A stretch of DNA of 64,000 nucleotides from Corynespora cassiicola (lineage: Eukaryota; Ascomycota; Dothideomycetes; Pleosporales; Corynesporascaceae), in NCBI GenBank assembly GCA_022059125.1, contig JAEUWY010000001.1:5270001-5334000 (forward strand). The letters are read 5' to 3'. Positions 1 to 12,625 of this stretch are shown in pieces. A program made the translations under genes and the position numbers. The first letter of the stretch is position 1. Each line of letters begins with the position of its first letter. The notes beneath the pieces are model-generated. The model did no database searches and was not told where the DNA came from. It saw only the letters and a list, made by a program, of their open reading frames with translations.

Positions 1-1781
1 GAGGCTTGTGAGTGGGCGGTGGTGCAGGCCTGGAGGAGTGAAGTCTCCCGGCGGTGCACCGTGCTTTCCGTCATCGCTCGTCGCCGGCGCACAGGCCAGG
101 ACCCTTGCAACCCTCACTCTTCCCGGGGCGGCCCTTTGCTCAGCTGGGCACTCGGCCAGGGCTCACTACGGCGCGCTTGGTGATCCTGGAGAGGTCCGTC
201 ACGAGACGGGTGGGCTTTGTTTGGGGTGCAGCGGCCCTCCTCTGCTCGCCGGGGTGCTGCGTCCTTCTGGCATTGTTGCCGCCGCTGCATCCGTGAATGA
301 ATGCACCTTTGTAACTGAGCTATTTTCTATCTTCGACCCCCAGGCCATACCTGCGATCCTTGGAAGTCATGGGAGCGCCCCGAGTGAAAGTTGCCCCTCC
401 TCCGCAAGTGTGGTCGCTGAGACTCAGCTCCCGGGACGGGTTTGATCTTCTGCGGCATTATGGATTTGCCCGCGATCGTCCAAGACCATTCCCCCCGCGC
501 AGCTCCAGAGCTTCCTATTCACGGCTTGTTGCCTGACCACTGCCATCTTCGTTACGCGATTGTCTTGTTCCTCAATGCATGGGGGGTGGGGAGATTGTGT
601 GTGTGCGTCCACCTGTCGCAAAACAAATAAAACACTCCCGACGAGACATTCTTGCTCATCGGCCTGCCTAACAGTTCAAAATATGTATAGCCTTGCCTTC
701 TGGCTAAAATCGACTTCAGTCCGAGCAATGGCTTGACTGAACACATACTTGATCTCAAAGCTGTAATTCGTCTGTGTCCCCTCCTTTGCAAGATTCCGCA
801 TTGCAAGACCAAAGCGCATTGCACCAAGCACCTAGGTAACCTACACATCACACGTCCCGCGCGCGTGTGGTCCAAGGCAGAGTCATGTTTGCTTTGAGTT
901 GAGTTTTATATTCAGACCCCATAACACTTGGGTGCTGTCGGGTGAAGGGTCCCGATTTGGATCGTACTGTATTTCCTAAGACAGCCGTGTTTTACCCATG
1001 GTCCGCTCATAATCTTCTCGCATGTTTGCTTTGGGATGCGGAAGGCAGCGGTGCAGATAAGGGCCACTTGACGAGTTGAGGAGTGTGTGCTCGATCCAAT
1101 CAGTGGCGAGGTGTGGTCATGGCTAGATAGCCAAACGGCAGGTTGTTCCATGCTATAACCGCTCTCTTGCTCCGCTCCGCCATGGGAATATGCACCTCTC
1201 GCCGGCGATGTGCTCCCGACACCAAACGGAGGCAGTACAAAAGACTTGGAAGCTGTAGGTGGAGCAGCTTATTAATGTCGTGAGGCTCAAGTGAGACAGC
1301 CCCAGCACCCGTCAACTGATTAAGTGACTTTTTCGTCGGGAGGACATCATTCTGCCGAGCCCGGCCGAGTTGGGCCTAGCGCCGCGCAGCCGGCTAGCGC
1401 CTTCTGCAAACCACGGCCTGGAGACGCGAACTGAGAACGCTCCCCCGTGCCTCTTCAACGTCAGTCCGCCCTTCCAAAGCTCCAGACACGGCGAGCAGCT
1501 GTCCCGATAGCCTCGCCTTCACCGAAACCTCCCTCGCGCTCGGCCGCCCCTCCCCCCGCCCATTCACCCTCCCCGCGCCGTCGCTCCTCACAGCCCGCCT
1601 GCCCCACCATACCGACTTTGCACGCAGCGAGGCAGCAACACCACCACCGCCCCTCGCCGCCACCGACAAGCGCTCGTACCCCTCGTAGAAATACGGTCCG
1701 CCGGCACCTGCGCTCCGCTGGGGGACACGACCGTACCTTTCAGGCTGCCCGGGAGCTCATCCCTTCGCAAAAGAGCTCACC
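1..1781. other. 5' flank of CRM1, no gene recognised
   Basis: I find no supportable gene here. The open frames of up to 145 codons on both strands are low-complexity or lack recognisable motifs. The last ~350 bases (about 1440-1780) are strongly C/CT-rich on the + strand, typical of a fungal promoter and 5' leader, and lead into the CRM1 start. The first ~450 bases could be the 3' flank of a gene outside the window. Confidence 0.5.
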
Positions 1782-4700
1782 ATGTCTTTGTCGATTGAAG
1801 AGCTCGACGCCACCGTGCGCGCCTTCTACGAGGGCCGCGGCGATACCGTAAGCTCCCTCTTCTCCATGAAATGACCGCGTGTATCATTAGGCTAACCTCA
1901 CAACTCACAGCAAAAACAAGCTCAAGCCACTCTTAACCAGGTAGGCTGGCACCGGCCCCCGGCCCACCCCTCCCTTCTCCGGTCGCACATAGCTGACTCC
2001 GCTACAGTTCAAAGAGAACCCGGACGCATGGCTTCTCGTCGACAAGATTCTGCAGGAAGCGCAGTACCCGCAGACCAAGTGTAAGTGCTCCGACCCGTGC
2101 GGGAGGCTGGTGTGCAGCGGCGCTAACTCCGGACAGACTTGGGCCTACAGGTGCTCGACAATGTCATCATGACCAGGTGGAAGATCCTTCCACGCGACCA
2201 GTGCCTAGGTATGGTCTACTCCGCCGTGATTCCGGGAATTCACTGACTGGCTCCCAGGCATTCGCAACTTTGTTGTGCAGTTCATCATCCAACTCTCCAA
2301 CACCGAAGACGGACAACGCACCGATCGCGCCCTCCTAAACAAACTGAACCTCGTGCTCGTGTCTGTGTTGAAGCAGGAATGGCCTCACAATTGGCCCACC
2401 TTTATCAACGAGATCGTCACATCGTGCCATAGCAGCCTACAGATCTGTGAAAATAACATGGCCATTCTCCGGCTCCTTTCAGAGGAGGTCTTCGATTACT
2501 CCGAGGATCAGATGACATCTGCAAAGCGACGCGAACTCAAGCAGAGCATGTGCGATGAGTTCACGTCCATCTATCAGCTTTGCTCTGAGGTCCTCCGCAC
2601 TGCGACCGAGGCATCGCTCATCAAGGCTACTCTAGAGACGCTACTACGCTTCTTGAACTGGATACCTCTCGGCTATATCTTCGAGACTCCTCCTAGCGGC
2701 ACTAGCCTTATTGAGACGCTCCGGAGTCGGTTCCTCGAAGTGCCCGACTTCCGTAACATCACGCTCAAGTGCTTGACTGAGATCGCCGGTCTTCACACCG
2801 AGCCTGCATACGACGATAAGCTCGTCCAGATGTTTACTGAGACCCTCACCGCAATCTCCAAGATCATCCCGCTTTCATTAGATTTGAAGACCACCTACGC
2901 TTCTAGCAACAGCAAGGACCAAGAGTTCGTGCAGAACTTGGCTTTGTTCCTATGCAACTTCTTCACGATGCACCTGAACGTCATCGAAAACCTCATGAAT
3001 AGGGATTACCTGACACACGGTCACTTTTATCTGATTCGCATCAGCCAGATTGACGATCGGGAAATTTTCAAGATTTGCTTGGAATACTGGACCAAGCTAG
3101 TTTCTGAGTTGTATGACGAGATGCAGGCTCTCCCCATCACCGACATCAACCCTCTCTTGAACATGGGCCTAGGCTCAACCAATGGTGGTGCCCGCGATCC
3201 CAGCGTCCTCGCCAATTACCCGTTACGCAAGCACAAATATGCCGAGATTCTTTCAAATCTTCGCACGGTCATGATCGAGAAGATGGTGCGCCCCGAAGAA
3301 GTCTTGATTGTGGAAAACGATGAGGGCGAGATTGTTCGTGAATTCGTCAAAGAGAGTGATACCATTCAGCTCTACAAGTCGACCCGCGAGTGCTTGGTTT
3401 TCCTGACCCACTTAGACGTCAACGATACCGAGCAGATCATGTCTGAGAAGCTTGCCCGCCAGGTCGATGGCACCGAGTGGTCATGGGCAAACTGCAACAC
3501 CTTGTGCTGGGCTATTGGTTCCATCTCGGGTGCTATGAATGAAGAGACAGAGAAGCGATTCTTGGTAACAGTCATCAAGGATCTTCTGGGCCTGACCGAA
3601 ATGAAGCGCGGCAAGGACAACAAGGCCGTGGTTGCCAGCAACATCATGTATATCGTCGGCCAATACCCCCGTTTCCTAAAGGCCCACTGGAAGTTCCTGA
3701 AGACCGTGGTCAACAAACTTTTCGAGTTCATGCACGAGACGCATGAGGGTGTCCAAGACATGGCCTGCGATACCTTTATCAAGATCGCGAACAAGTGCCG
3801 GCGCCATTTCGTTGCGCTCCAACCCGGAGAGACAGAGCCCTTCATCGACGAGATCGTACGCAACCTACGGAAAATCACCGGAGATTTGTCACCCCAACAG
3901 GTCCACACCTTCTACGAGGCTTGCGGATACATGATCAGTGCACAGGGTCAAAAGAGCATGCAGGAGAGGTTGATCCATGACCTGATGGCGCTTCCTAACT
4001 CTGCTTGGGACAATATCATTGCTCAGGCAAACCAAGACCCGGCTTGTCTTCAGGATGGCGACGTTATCAAGATCGTGGGTAACATCATGAAGACAAACGT
4101 AGCAGCATGCAGCTCCATCGGATCCTACTTCTATCCACAGATCGGCCGTATCTACTTCGACATGCTTACCATGTACCGCGCAAGCTCTCAATTGATCGAT
4201 GAAGCTGTCCAGCGGGAGGGCAATATCGCAACCAAGATGCCCAAGGTCCGAGGCCTTCGCACGATTAAGAAGGAGATTCTCAAGCTCATTAACACCTACG
4301 TGGAGAAGGCCGATGACCTAGAGATGATTCACAACAACCTTGTCCCCAAGCTTCTAGAGGCTGTCCTTATCGACTACAAGAACAATGTTCCAGACGCACG
4401 AGAGGCGGAAGTGCTGAACGTCATGACTACCATCATCAACAAGCTGCACAGCATGATGGAAGATCAGATCATCAACATCATGGACAGTGTGTTCGAATGC
4501 ACTCTGGATATGATCAACAAGGATTTCTCAGAGTACCCTGAGCACCGCGTCGAATTCTTCAAACTGTTGAGGACCATCAACCTCCGCTGCTTCCCGGCCC
4601 TTCTGCGGCTCGATGCTCGGTCGTTCAAGTTTGTCATCGATTCCTGCATGTGGGCTAGCAAGCATGACAATCGCGAGGTGGAGAGCGCCGGTCTTTCCAT

Positions 4701-5286
4701 GTGCTTTGAGCTGATTTCGAACATGGCCGAGACCGATGAGAACACGTGCAACGCCTTTTTCCAGACGTTCTTCACCACCATCCTTCAGGACGTCTTCTTC
4801 GTTCTTACAGACAGCGACCACAAGGCCGGTTTCAAATCACAGTCGATGCTATTGGCCAAAATGTTCTGGCTTGTCGATTCGGACAAGCTGACGGGCCCAA
4901 TCTACTCATCTCCCGACATGGCACCTGTGGGCACGCCTAACCGCGATTTCCTAAGGAACTTTGTCGGCAACTTGCTGGCTACCGCCTTCCCTAACCTTCA
5001 AACGTACGTTTCCCCACTGACTCATGATGACATGGCTGACATTAGCAGTGCGCACATTGCCTCGTTCATCGACGGACTCTTTGCCACCAACTCGGACCTC
5101 AACCGATTCAAGGTCATCCTCCGCGACTTCCTGATCTCGCTGAAGGAGTTTTCAGGCGACAATGCCGAGCTCTTCGCCGAGGAACGCGAGCTGGCGGCCA
5201 GCAAGGCCAAGGAGCAGGAGCGCGAGCGTGCCATGAAGGTCGGCGGACTCTTGAAGCCGTCCGAGATGGACGACGACGAATTGTGA
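1782..5286 (+). CDS. CRM1: Exportin-1 (CRM1/XPO1), main nuclear export receptor
   Basis: Model: join(1782..1847, 1911..1940, 2008..2080, 2137..2208, 2258..5003, 5049..5286), 1074 aa, close to the usual ~1080 aa of fungal CRM1. CRM1 is the karyopherin-beta that carries leucine-rich NES cargo out of the nucleus with Ran-GTP. The N-terminus (MSLSIEELDATV) and the segment QFIIQLSNTEDGQRTDRALL followed by QEWPHNWPTFI belong to the importin-N/Xpo1 region. The body is helical HEAT-repeat sequence, and the end (GGLLKPSEMDDDEL) is the acidic C-tail of fungal CRM1. The start was chosen because exon 1 begins the conserved N-terminus after a CT-rich leader. Four short introns interrupt the first ~80 codons. 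A fifth intron, 5004-5048, is 45 nt without a stop, so the frame stays open through it. Splicing gives LQTAHIASF, matching the family; retention would add 15 residues. Identity is very secure; the last intron is an inference. Confidence 0.96.
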
Positions 5287-6693
5287 CTTGACGAAGATCT
5301 CAACGCAACTACTGCGACGCGCACGCCTTGGGATAAACGCGAAGATGACGAGAGGGCAAATGCGCAGGCCAAGACCAAAGATGCAAGCGATTTCGACGGA
5401 TGGGACGTCTATGGCATATGAAGCTGGAACGGACAAGGATCGGAAGGCGGGTTGTTTTTGCACCACGTTGCCCCCAGGCTGCCCGAGGGGGGACATTGTG
5501 CCCACCTACTGCGGTGTGGTGGATGCCCTCGAGTTGAACGGGGGCGGCCTTTGGAGGACCGGACGGTCTACAAGCATTGATAGCAGCAGATCTCTTTCAG
5601 TTCCTCGCTTGTTGCATAGACATGGACGGGAGGCTTGGAGGCAGTCTGGTTTGCGTGCTCAAAAGTATAGGGCCGTTGCGGGCCTCGAGATATCCAGTCA
5701 ATGGTTTGACAATAGATGCATTATGTACAGCAGATGTGCCGTGACGATGAGGGCGACGACGGTGATGATATCATATGCTACAGTGACATGTACAATAAGG
5801 CGTGGAATGTACCTAGGTAGTGACTGAAGCCGGGCCGGCCCCTGCCCTTCCCTGCATGCATGCACGCACGCACGCACGCACGCCGCGCTCGAGGCCGTGA
5901 TTGATTTTGCTGCTGGGGGGCGCCGTTGTTCAGGGCGCGGAAATGCATGCCACATCCATTACTCAGAGGCGCGAGTGGGCCACGAGGGCGTGTATGTTTC
6001 ACGTGCGATACCGCATCGGGCTAGAGCGGCTTAGGTAAGGCACGGGCCCGGCAGGCATTGGCGCGGCACAGCGTGTCTGGTGCATGTCCCTCCAGCCTAG
6101 TCGCACGAAAAATAACCGTATTTAACTCGCACCCCTGTGACGCGCTCCGCTAAACGACCGTCTTTCTCGAGCCTGGTCTTGGGAGCGTGCTCGATTCACG
6201 CCCTGCCATTGGTCCTCCCGACGTCTGCGTGAACTCCATGGGCTCTTCGGCCTCTGCCCTCTCCTCCCAGCGTATGCACTGTCTCGTGGCCTTCTCACAA
6301 TGAGCCCCTCAATGCCCCCCCGATGCTGGCCCCTCATTCGGCACCTGCCAAAAAACTGCTAACCTGCCCGTACTACCAGGTCCACGCGAGCCTCTGGACT
6401 GATCCACTCCCAGCTGCTGCACCCTCGGTGACCTCACTTCTTGACTTTTATACCGCAAGCGCACGTCCGGCCTTATCACCTGCTTTCTGAGCAGCCTCAC
6501 CTTGTTTTGTTTCTTTTTCCGTCCCTGCCGCCTATAGGCGTCTGCTGGCGGCCACCACCTGCGAACTCCCGGCCTGTATGGTCGGATCCACTCACAGTCC
6601 CCGGTCAGCATTGCTCGCTTGCGCATCAAACGCGCCTCTTAGTTAAGGGCCCGAGAAGACTTTTGTGTTCTCCTCCTCCTTGCTGCCATCACC
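5287..6693. other. Intergenic region between CRM1 and PHO81-like gene
   Basis: This holds the CRM1 3' region and the promoter of the next gene. The open frames lack family features. It contains a TGCA/CGCA short tandem repeat at about 5853-5882 and becomes CT-rich toward 6440-6690. I see no RNA gene. Confidence 0.5.
5853..5882. repeat. TGCA/CGCA microsatellite
   Basis: About 30 bases of alternating TGCATGCA then CGCA units downstream of CRM1, a simple repeat of alternating purine and pyrimidine. Confidence 0.8.
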
Positions 6694-9600
6694 ATGTATG
6701 TAGTCTTCTTATGGAATCGCACCCTCCCCTCCCCGTGGTGGTGCTGAGGAAGACGGCATCATTCACGAGCCTGGCCTCCAAAGAGGACAAAACTGACTCG
6801 CAGCGTTTTTGCAGGAAGTTTGGCAAGCACATTCAGAAGCGGCAGCTGGACATTCCCGAATATGCTGCCAGTTTCGTCGACTACAAGGCCCTCAAAAAGG
6901 TTCCCCACTCTCCCCCGGCCCATACCTGCCACAGTCCATCCGTTTTAACCCTCTGCAGCTCATCAAGAAGCTCAGCGCGACCCCAATAATACCCGCTCAA
7001 GGCGAAGCCAGCCATGGTCCCGAAGCGCTGGACCCGCAGACCTCTCTGCAGGCGAACAAGGCTTCCTTCTTCTTCCGAGTGGTGAGTCTCTGGCGCCCAG
7101 CACCGGCCAATACATGCTCATTTGACCCAGGAACGAGAGCTCGAGAAGGTCAATACCTTCTATCTCCAAAAGGAAGCCGAGGTATTCCTGCATGCACCTG
7201 GCTTAATCCGATGTGGCTTACTCAGAATATAGTTGCGCCTACGTTTGACAACCCTGCTAGACAAGAAGAAGGTCATGCAGCAGCACCCGCAGTCCGTGTC
7301 CAAGGTCTCGTCGAGGTACATTGCACTTGAAGAGGGCCTAAAGCAGTTTAGCATGGATCTGAACAAGCTGGAGGTGATTGGCCCCTAGCAATATATCGCC
7401 GAAGGAGCTAACCGGACGCAGCAATTCGTCGAGGTGAACGCAACTGCCTTCTCGAAGATCCTCAAAAAGGTTTGAGCTAATGTACATCACTTGATCGTCG
7501 GCCATGCTAACCTCTTGCAGTGGGACAAGATGTCAAAGGTCCGATACAGTTTTTGCGCGTTCGTCCAACACTGGCTGACATCTACGCCAGTCCCGAGAAA
7601 AGCAACTCTATCTATCACGAGCCGTCGAAGTACAGCCCTGTTTCAACCGAGATGTCATCAGTAGCCTCTCCGACCAAGCAACACAAGCCCTCCTTGACTT
7701 CTCTGGATGGGCCGAAGGTGATAAGGTGCAAGCCCCGCAAGCGAACCAAGAGCCAAGGGCACCGGAGCCCTCGCTCGAATTCAGCATCGAGCTGGACAAC
7801 CAAATCGTCCAGGCCATCAGCACCGAAAATATGGGAAAGATTGAAGAGTGCTTGTCCCGCCTACTGAAACTCAAAGACGCTCAAGAACGAGTATCAAGAG
7901 TATTTCTGAGCACCATTGAGGACGCTCCCGAAGCTGCATTGAAGCTCATGCTTGACACCAATCTGGTTGACCTTCACATTGAGGATGAAATCAACGAGAG
8001 GAACTGTTTGCACAAGGCGGCGATATGCGGGCGAAGCGAGGTGCTGAAGCTGGGCTTGGCAGGGAAGGTTGATGTCCATGCCACTGACGTATATGGACGA
8101 ATACCATTACACTATGCGTCAATGCATGGGCACGTCGGCCTAGTCCAAGAGCTAATCGAAACAGCGCCAGATACAGTCAACTTCCGCGATCAAGACAGCT
8201 TCACTCCACTCATACATGCCATCGTCCATTCGCAGCTTGCCTGTGTGCAGGTATTGCTTACCAAGGGGGCACACATCAACCAGCTAGGCGCCTCAGAGCA
8301 TATACCACTGAATCTTTCTTGCCAATACGCCTCAATGGATATTGTCGAACTCCTGCTGCAGCGCGATGCAATAATAGACTCGGATGCGGAGGGTCTATAC
8401 CCACAGCACCTTGTTGCACGATCCGGCAAAACCCCTCAGATGCTTCTACTGCTACAGAAATACGGCGCAAACTTGGACCAGCCGGATAAGCTCTACCAGT
8501 GGACACCTCTCTTCCATGCAGCTAGCGAGGGCCATGTGGAGTGCCTTCAGACCCTTCTTCAGTGCAGTGTCAATGTTGACATTGTTGATGAAAAGGGGCT
8601 GTCTGCTATGTACTACGCGACATGGGAAGGCCATCTTGAATGCATGAGGCTACTTGCACCCGTAGGACGTGGTGTCGGACTCATGACCCAGAAGCAAGTT
8701 TCGCCACAAATCACCACCCAGGATCTTTCAAGCACGATGCCTGGGCCCATGGATTTAGAAGGAGATGGTGAGGGTATCCCCGAATTCATTCTCCCTCCAC
8801 CCATCATACCCTTCCGAAGATACGGTCACAATTTCCTCGACACGAAGACATTTGTTGTCATAAGTTTCGAACGACTTGGAAAAGGCGCCATACAATTCTA
8901 CGACGATCAGAAGTATCCTGCCGCAAGACTCACCATCTCTTCCAAGAGCTCAGACCTTATTCCGAGGAATATCCTGCTCCCAATACAAGAAGAGTCCAAA
9001 GTGATTTCGTTCCAGATTGAGAATATCGACGCATTTTCCATCGACTTCGACGTATACCCGACCTTTGGTTCCAAGGTCATTGCCCGCGGCGTAGCTTCTT
9101 CGAAGGTGTTCACTGATCGCGCGAGCAGCTCGGGTCAATGGCATCTCGAGTTGTTCGACCCTAGGCTACGGACAATTGGCCGCATCACGTTCGACTTCCA
9201 GGTCGTAAAACCCTTCCATGGCATTCCTTTAGAGATTACGCACTTCGCGACATACTGGAAAGCCACGAGTCAACTGGACTCACAACCGCACGCACTGATA
9301 ACGGGATCTAGCCTCTCGGGAGAGTACGTGCGCATGTTTGTCCAACTGACCGCTGATGGTGTGCCGGTTCTATACCCTAGGTGGAAGATAAACCACCAGG
9401 GTCTCGAGGTGCCTGTCAACATTTTGACTTATGCACAATTTGCAGCCATAGCTGTAGGACAAAATGCCACTAGTGCTGCGCAACTATCCGGATTACAAAA
9501 TGCAACTCAAGACGATATACCTTCGATCTATCAGGCATTGGCCTCGTCATTTGTTACCCTCCAAGAGGCACTGTCTCTGCTTCCCGCATACATTCACGTC

Positions 9601-10294
9601 GAGCTTCACCTGCTCTTCCCATCTCAACTTGAGGAAGATCGCCTGAAACTGGGTCCTACTCACGACATGAATGATTTTGCAGACAAAATACTATCGGTAG
9701 TATTCGAGCATGCGCGTGTCTTGAGGGAGCAAGGTGCTGGGGAAATCGATGGCACTCTAAGGAGTGTGGTATTCAGCTCTTTCAACCAAGACATTTGCAC
9801 CGTCATCAACTGGAAGCAACCTAACTGTAAGCTGCTATGGCTAAGTGAACCTCTTGAGCGAGCTGACCCAATATTCAGATCCCGTTCTTCTATGCAACGA
9901 ATTAGGTGCCGACACGACACTATCACCCGGCGGTCATACGCATGCCGTACAAAGCAGCGGGCGTACCACGATCTCTGTCAAGGAAGCGGTTCAGATTGCC
10001 AGGGATAACAACTTCATGGGTCTCATATGCAGTTCAAGACTTTTGGTAAGCTTTTGTCCAAAATGGTAAGAACACTGCTAACGATTGATTTAGGACCTTG
10101 CCCCTGCCTTGATCGAGTCCATCAAGACGGCCGGTCTGGTACTTGTTAGTGACATATCGGACTCGGAGCCTATCGAGGGGACACAGAGCAGCTTGGGTGT
10201 TGCTAGGCCAAGAGGAGAGACGGTACCCAATGGAGTCGATGGATTCCTCATGGGCAACGGAGTGCTCAGGTTCAACGAGAGCATTGACATGTGA
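6694..10294 (+). CDS. PHO81: PHO81-like SPX-ankyrin-GDPD protein (phosphate-sensing CDK inhibitor type)
   Basis: Model: join(6694..6695, 6815..6899, 6959..7081, 7131..7181, 7233..7373, 7422..7469, 7521..7538, 7591..9826, 9879..10045, 10094..10294), 1023 aa. The N-terminus (MKFGKHIQKRQLDIPEYA, then YKALKKLIKKLSATP and FFFRVERELEKVN) is a textbook SPX domain, which binds inositol pyrophosphates. Residues ~291-510 carry ankyrin repeats (IPLHYASMHGHVGLV, TPLFHAASEGHVECL). Residues ~720-1020 are a GDPD-like domain (ITGSSLSGEY, DGVPVLYPRW, CNELGADT), degenerate at the catalytic start as is usual in Pho81/NUC-2. In yeast and Neurospora this family inhibits the Pho85-type cyclin-CDK when phosphate is low. 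The start codon appears split: AT at 6694-6695, then an intron GTATGT...GCAG (6696-6814), then G at 6815. Several small 5' exons follow. The identity is secure; the exact 5' splice set is inferred from the conserved SPX sequence. Confidence 0.93.
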
Positions 10295-10755
10295 GCTCGT
10301 AGAAATCTTTCAGGGTTTTAGACTACATGGAACGGATGGAGTTCGCGAATGGATTGATCGGAAATTTCCACGCTCGGGCTGAATCGAGGATGCATCAAAA
10401 GTTTTCCTTGAATGACGTAGGAGTTCCACGGGCGGCTGGCGGGGGATGGATGGATAGAGTGAACACACTGGCGTGGGATGAATTATACCAACAGTTATGA
10501 AATGGATTAGAGGGCTAGTATCAACATGTAGAAATGTAAAGTCAGGCCTGCCGTTATCGGCGCGGACGTCCAGAACATTCACTGCCAAGGCGACAAGGAT
10601 GGTGTTCCGCGCTAAAATATTTCCCTCGAAAAAGTGTCGGACGACCTTCTCGCCGCCGAACCGCTGCTACCCTAGACCTCACCGCCCGCCGGGCCTTTCG
10701 ATTCTCTCATGCCATTAGGCTCCACGTAGACGTTTTTTGTAAATATGCACACATA
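10295..10755. other. Short intergenic region
   Basis: This 461-base gap separates two same-strand genes and holds the PHO81-like 3' end and the promoter of the kinase-like gene. No further feature is visible. Confidence 0.5.
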
Positions 10756-12625
10756 ATGTCTGCTTTCAGCGCCTTTTCTCCTTTGATCCGTCGGACGGTC
10801 CCCTGGACTTGTCGCGCCTGTCTGCGAAAGCAAGCTCTCCCGCAACAGCGGAACGCGTTCGCCACAAAGCAGAACCCGGCAACAAAACCAATCGCAAAGA
10901 ACAAGGGGCGGCGGAACATAGCAGTCGCAGGGGGTGGACTGGCGATAACTGCTGCGGTGGTGACTGTGAGCGATGATGCGAAACACGCAGTCACGGCAGT
11001 GCAAAGGAGCAGCAGGGTGGTCTCGACGCTATTCATAAACATCAAGGAGTACGCGCATCCTCCCGGGCTCGTTGGCCCATCCAAGATGAACATGACGGCT
11101 AACGATGCCCGTCTGTAGTTACCGCGATACTCTCAAGCGCGACAACGACCAAGACTATGACGAGCTCCTCAAGGCCTGCCATCTACGATGCGCGAAGCGA
11201 ACACTGAAGACGCTCGAGAAGAATGGTTCTATATTCATAAAACTTGGACAACACTTGAGCAGCTTGAACTATCTCCTCCCGAGCGAGTGGTGTGATACGT
11301 TCATCCCGCTGCAGGACAAGTGTCCGGTCTCGTCAATGGAGTCGATCGAGGGCATGATCATGCAGGACACGGGCCACAGCCTCTCCGAGTATTTCTCTGA
11401 GTTCGAAGAGCTGCCCATTGGCGCAGCGTCGCTCGCTCAAGTGCACCGCGCAGTGATCAAGGGCACCGGCCAGAAAGTTGCCGTCAAAGTGCAACACCCA
11501 GCGCTAGACGAGTGGGCGAAGCTGGACTTGGCCCTCACGAGGTTCACTTTCGAGACGCTCAAGAGATGGTTTCCCGAATACGACTTGACGTGGCTGTCGG
11601 AGGAGATGGAGGTTTCCCTCCCCCAGGAGCTGGACTTCCACCGGGAGGGACAAAACGCGATGCGCGCTCGAGAATACTTCTCCAAAGTGCGCGATGCGCC
11701 GGTCATCATTCCAGAAGTGCTATGGGCAAAGCGTCGCATTCTGGTCATGGAGTACGTGAGCGGCCACCGGCCAGACGACTTGGAGTATCTGGATTCGCAC
11801 GGCATCGACAGAGACGAGGTCTCTGCTGCCCTGGCCCGCATCTTCAACGAGATGATCTTCGGGACCAATGCACCGCTGCACTGCGATCCTCACGGTGGAA
11901 ACATTGCCATACGACACAATCCGTCGCGACGCGGAAAGGGCAACTTTGATGTCATCATGTACGATCATGGTCTGTACCGCGACATTCCCATGACGTTACG
12001 GCGCAACTACGCTAAGCTTTGGCTCGCTGTCCTGGACGCCGACGAGCCTCGGATGCGCAAATATGCGTACGAAGTGGCGGGGATTGGAGACGAACACTTC
12101 CCGCTGTTTGCCAGCGCCATCACGGGCAGGGATTACAGCGTGGTGAAGCAGGACGTGACGATTCAGCGGAGCAAGCAAGAAAAGGACACTATAAGTGAGG
12201 CATTGGGAGACGGCATGCTCGAGAGTTTGATACAGCTACTGGGACAGGTGCCGAGGGTCATTCTGCTCATTCTCAAGACGAACGATCTAAGTAAGAAGCC
12301 CGAGGAGAGGAGGAGGATGTTGATGATGATTCACAAGCATGAAATTGGATAGATGGCTGACTATGCTACAGCGCGATCGCTAGACGAGAATCTCCACACT
12401 CGGCAGGGACCTGCTCGGACGTTTCTCATCCTGGCCCGGTACGCATCCCGGGCGGTTTACGAGGAGCAGCTGGAGGCTCTGAGCGGAAGTCTGTTCAAGC
12501 CTTTGAACCTATTGGCCTTTGTCGCGGCGTGGGTGACGCACATGAAGGTCGAGTTGAGGCTCAGCACGTACGAAAGCTACCTGAAGCTGCGGGCGCTGCT
12601 GGGGATGCAGCAGGTCATGGCATGA
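10756..12625 (+). CDS. MCP2: Mitochondrial ABC1/UbiB atypical kinase (MCP2/CQD2, ADCK1-like)
   Basis: Model: join(10756..11048, 11119..12290, 12372..12625), 572 aa. The N-terminus (MSAFSAFSPLIRRTVPW...) is rich in Arg, Ser and Ala without early acidic residues, fitting a mitochondrial presequence, and a short hydrophobic stretch follows (IAVAGGGLAITAAVVTV). The UbiB/ABC1 motifs are present in order: NGSIFIKLGQHLSS (KxGQ-type element), PIGAASLAQVHRA (Ala-rich nucleotide loop), VAVKVQHP (the conserved Lys), LVMEYVSG, LHCDPHGGNIAI (catalytic/metal loop) and MYDHGLYRD (DFG-equivalent). Yeast relatives act at the inner membrane in lipid and coenzyme Q distribution. Both introns are supported by motif continuity: INIKDYRDTLKR across the first, LKTNDLTRSLDENL across the second. 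Assignment to the MCP2/ADCK1 branch rather than COQ8 rests on the lack of the KxGQ extension typical of COQ8 and on the sequence flavour; it is an inference. Confidence 0.88.

Noticed and set aside
8..445. 145-codon open frame at the left edge
   Set aside because: No recognisable motif; could be 3' flank of an outside gene but nothing supports coding.
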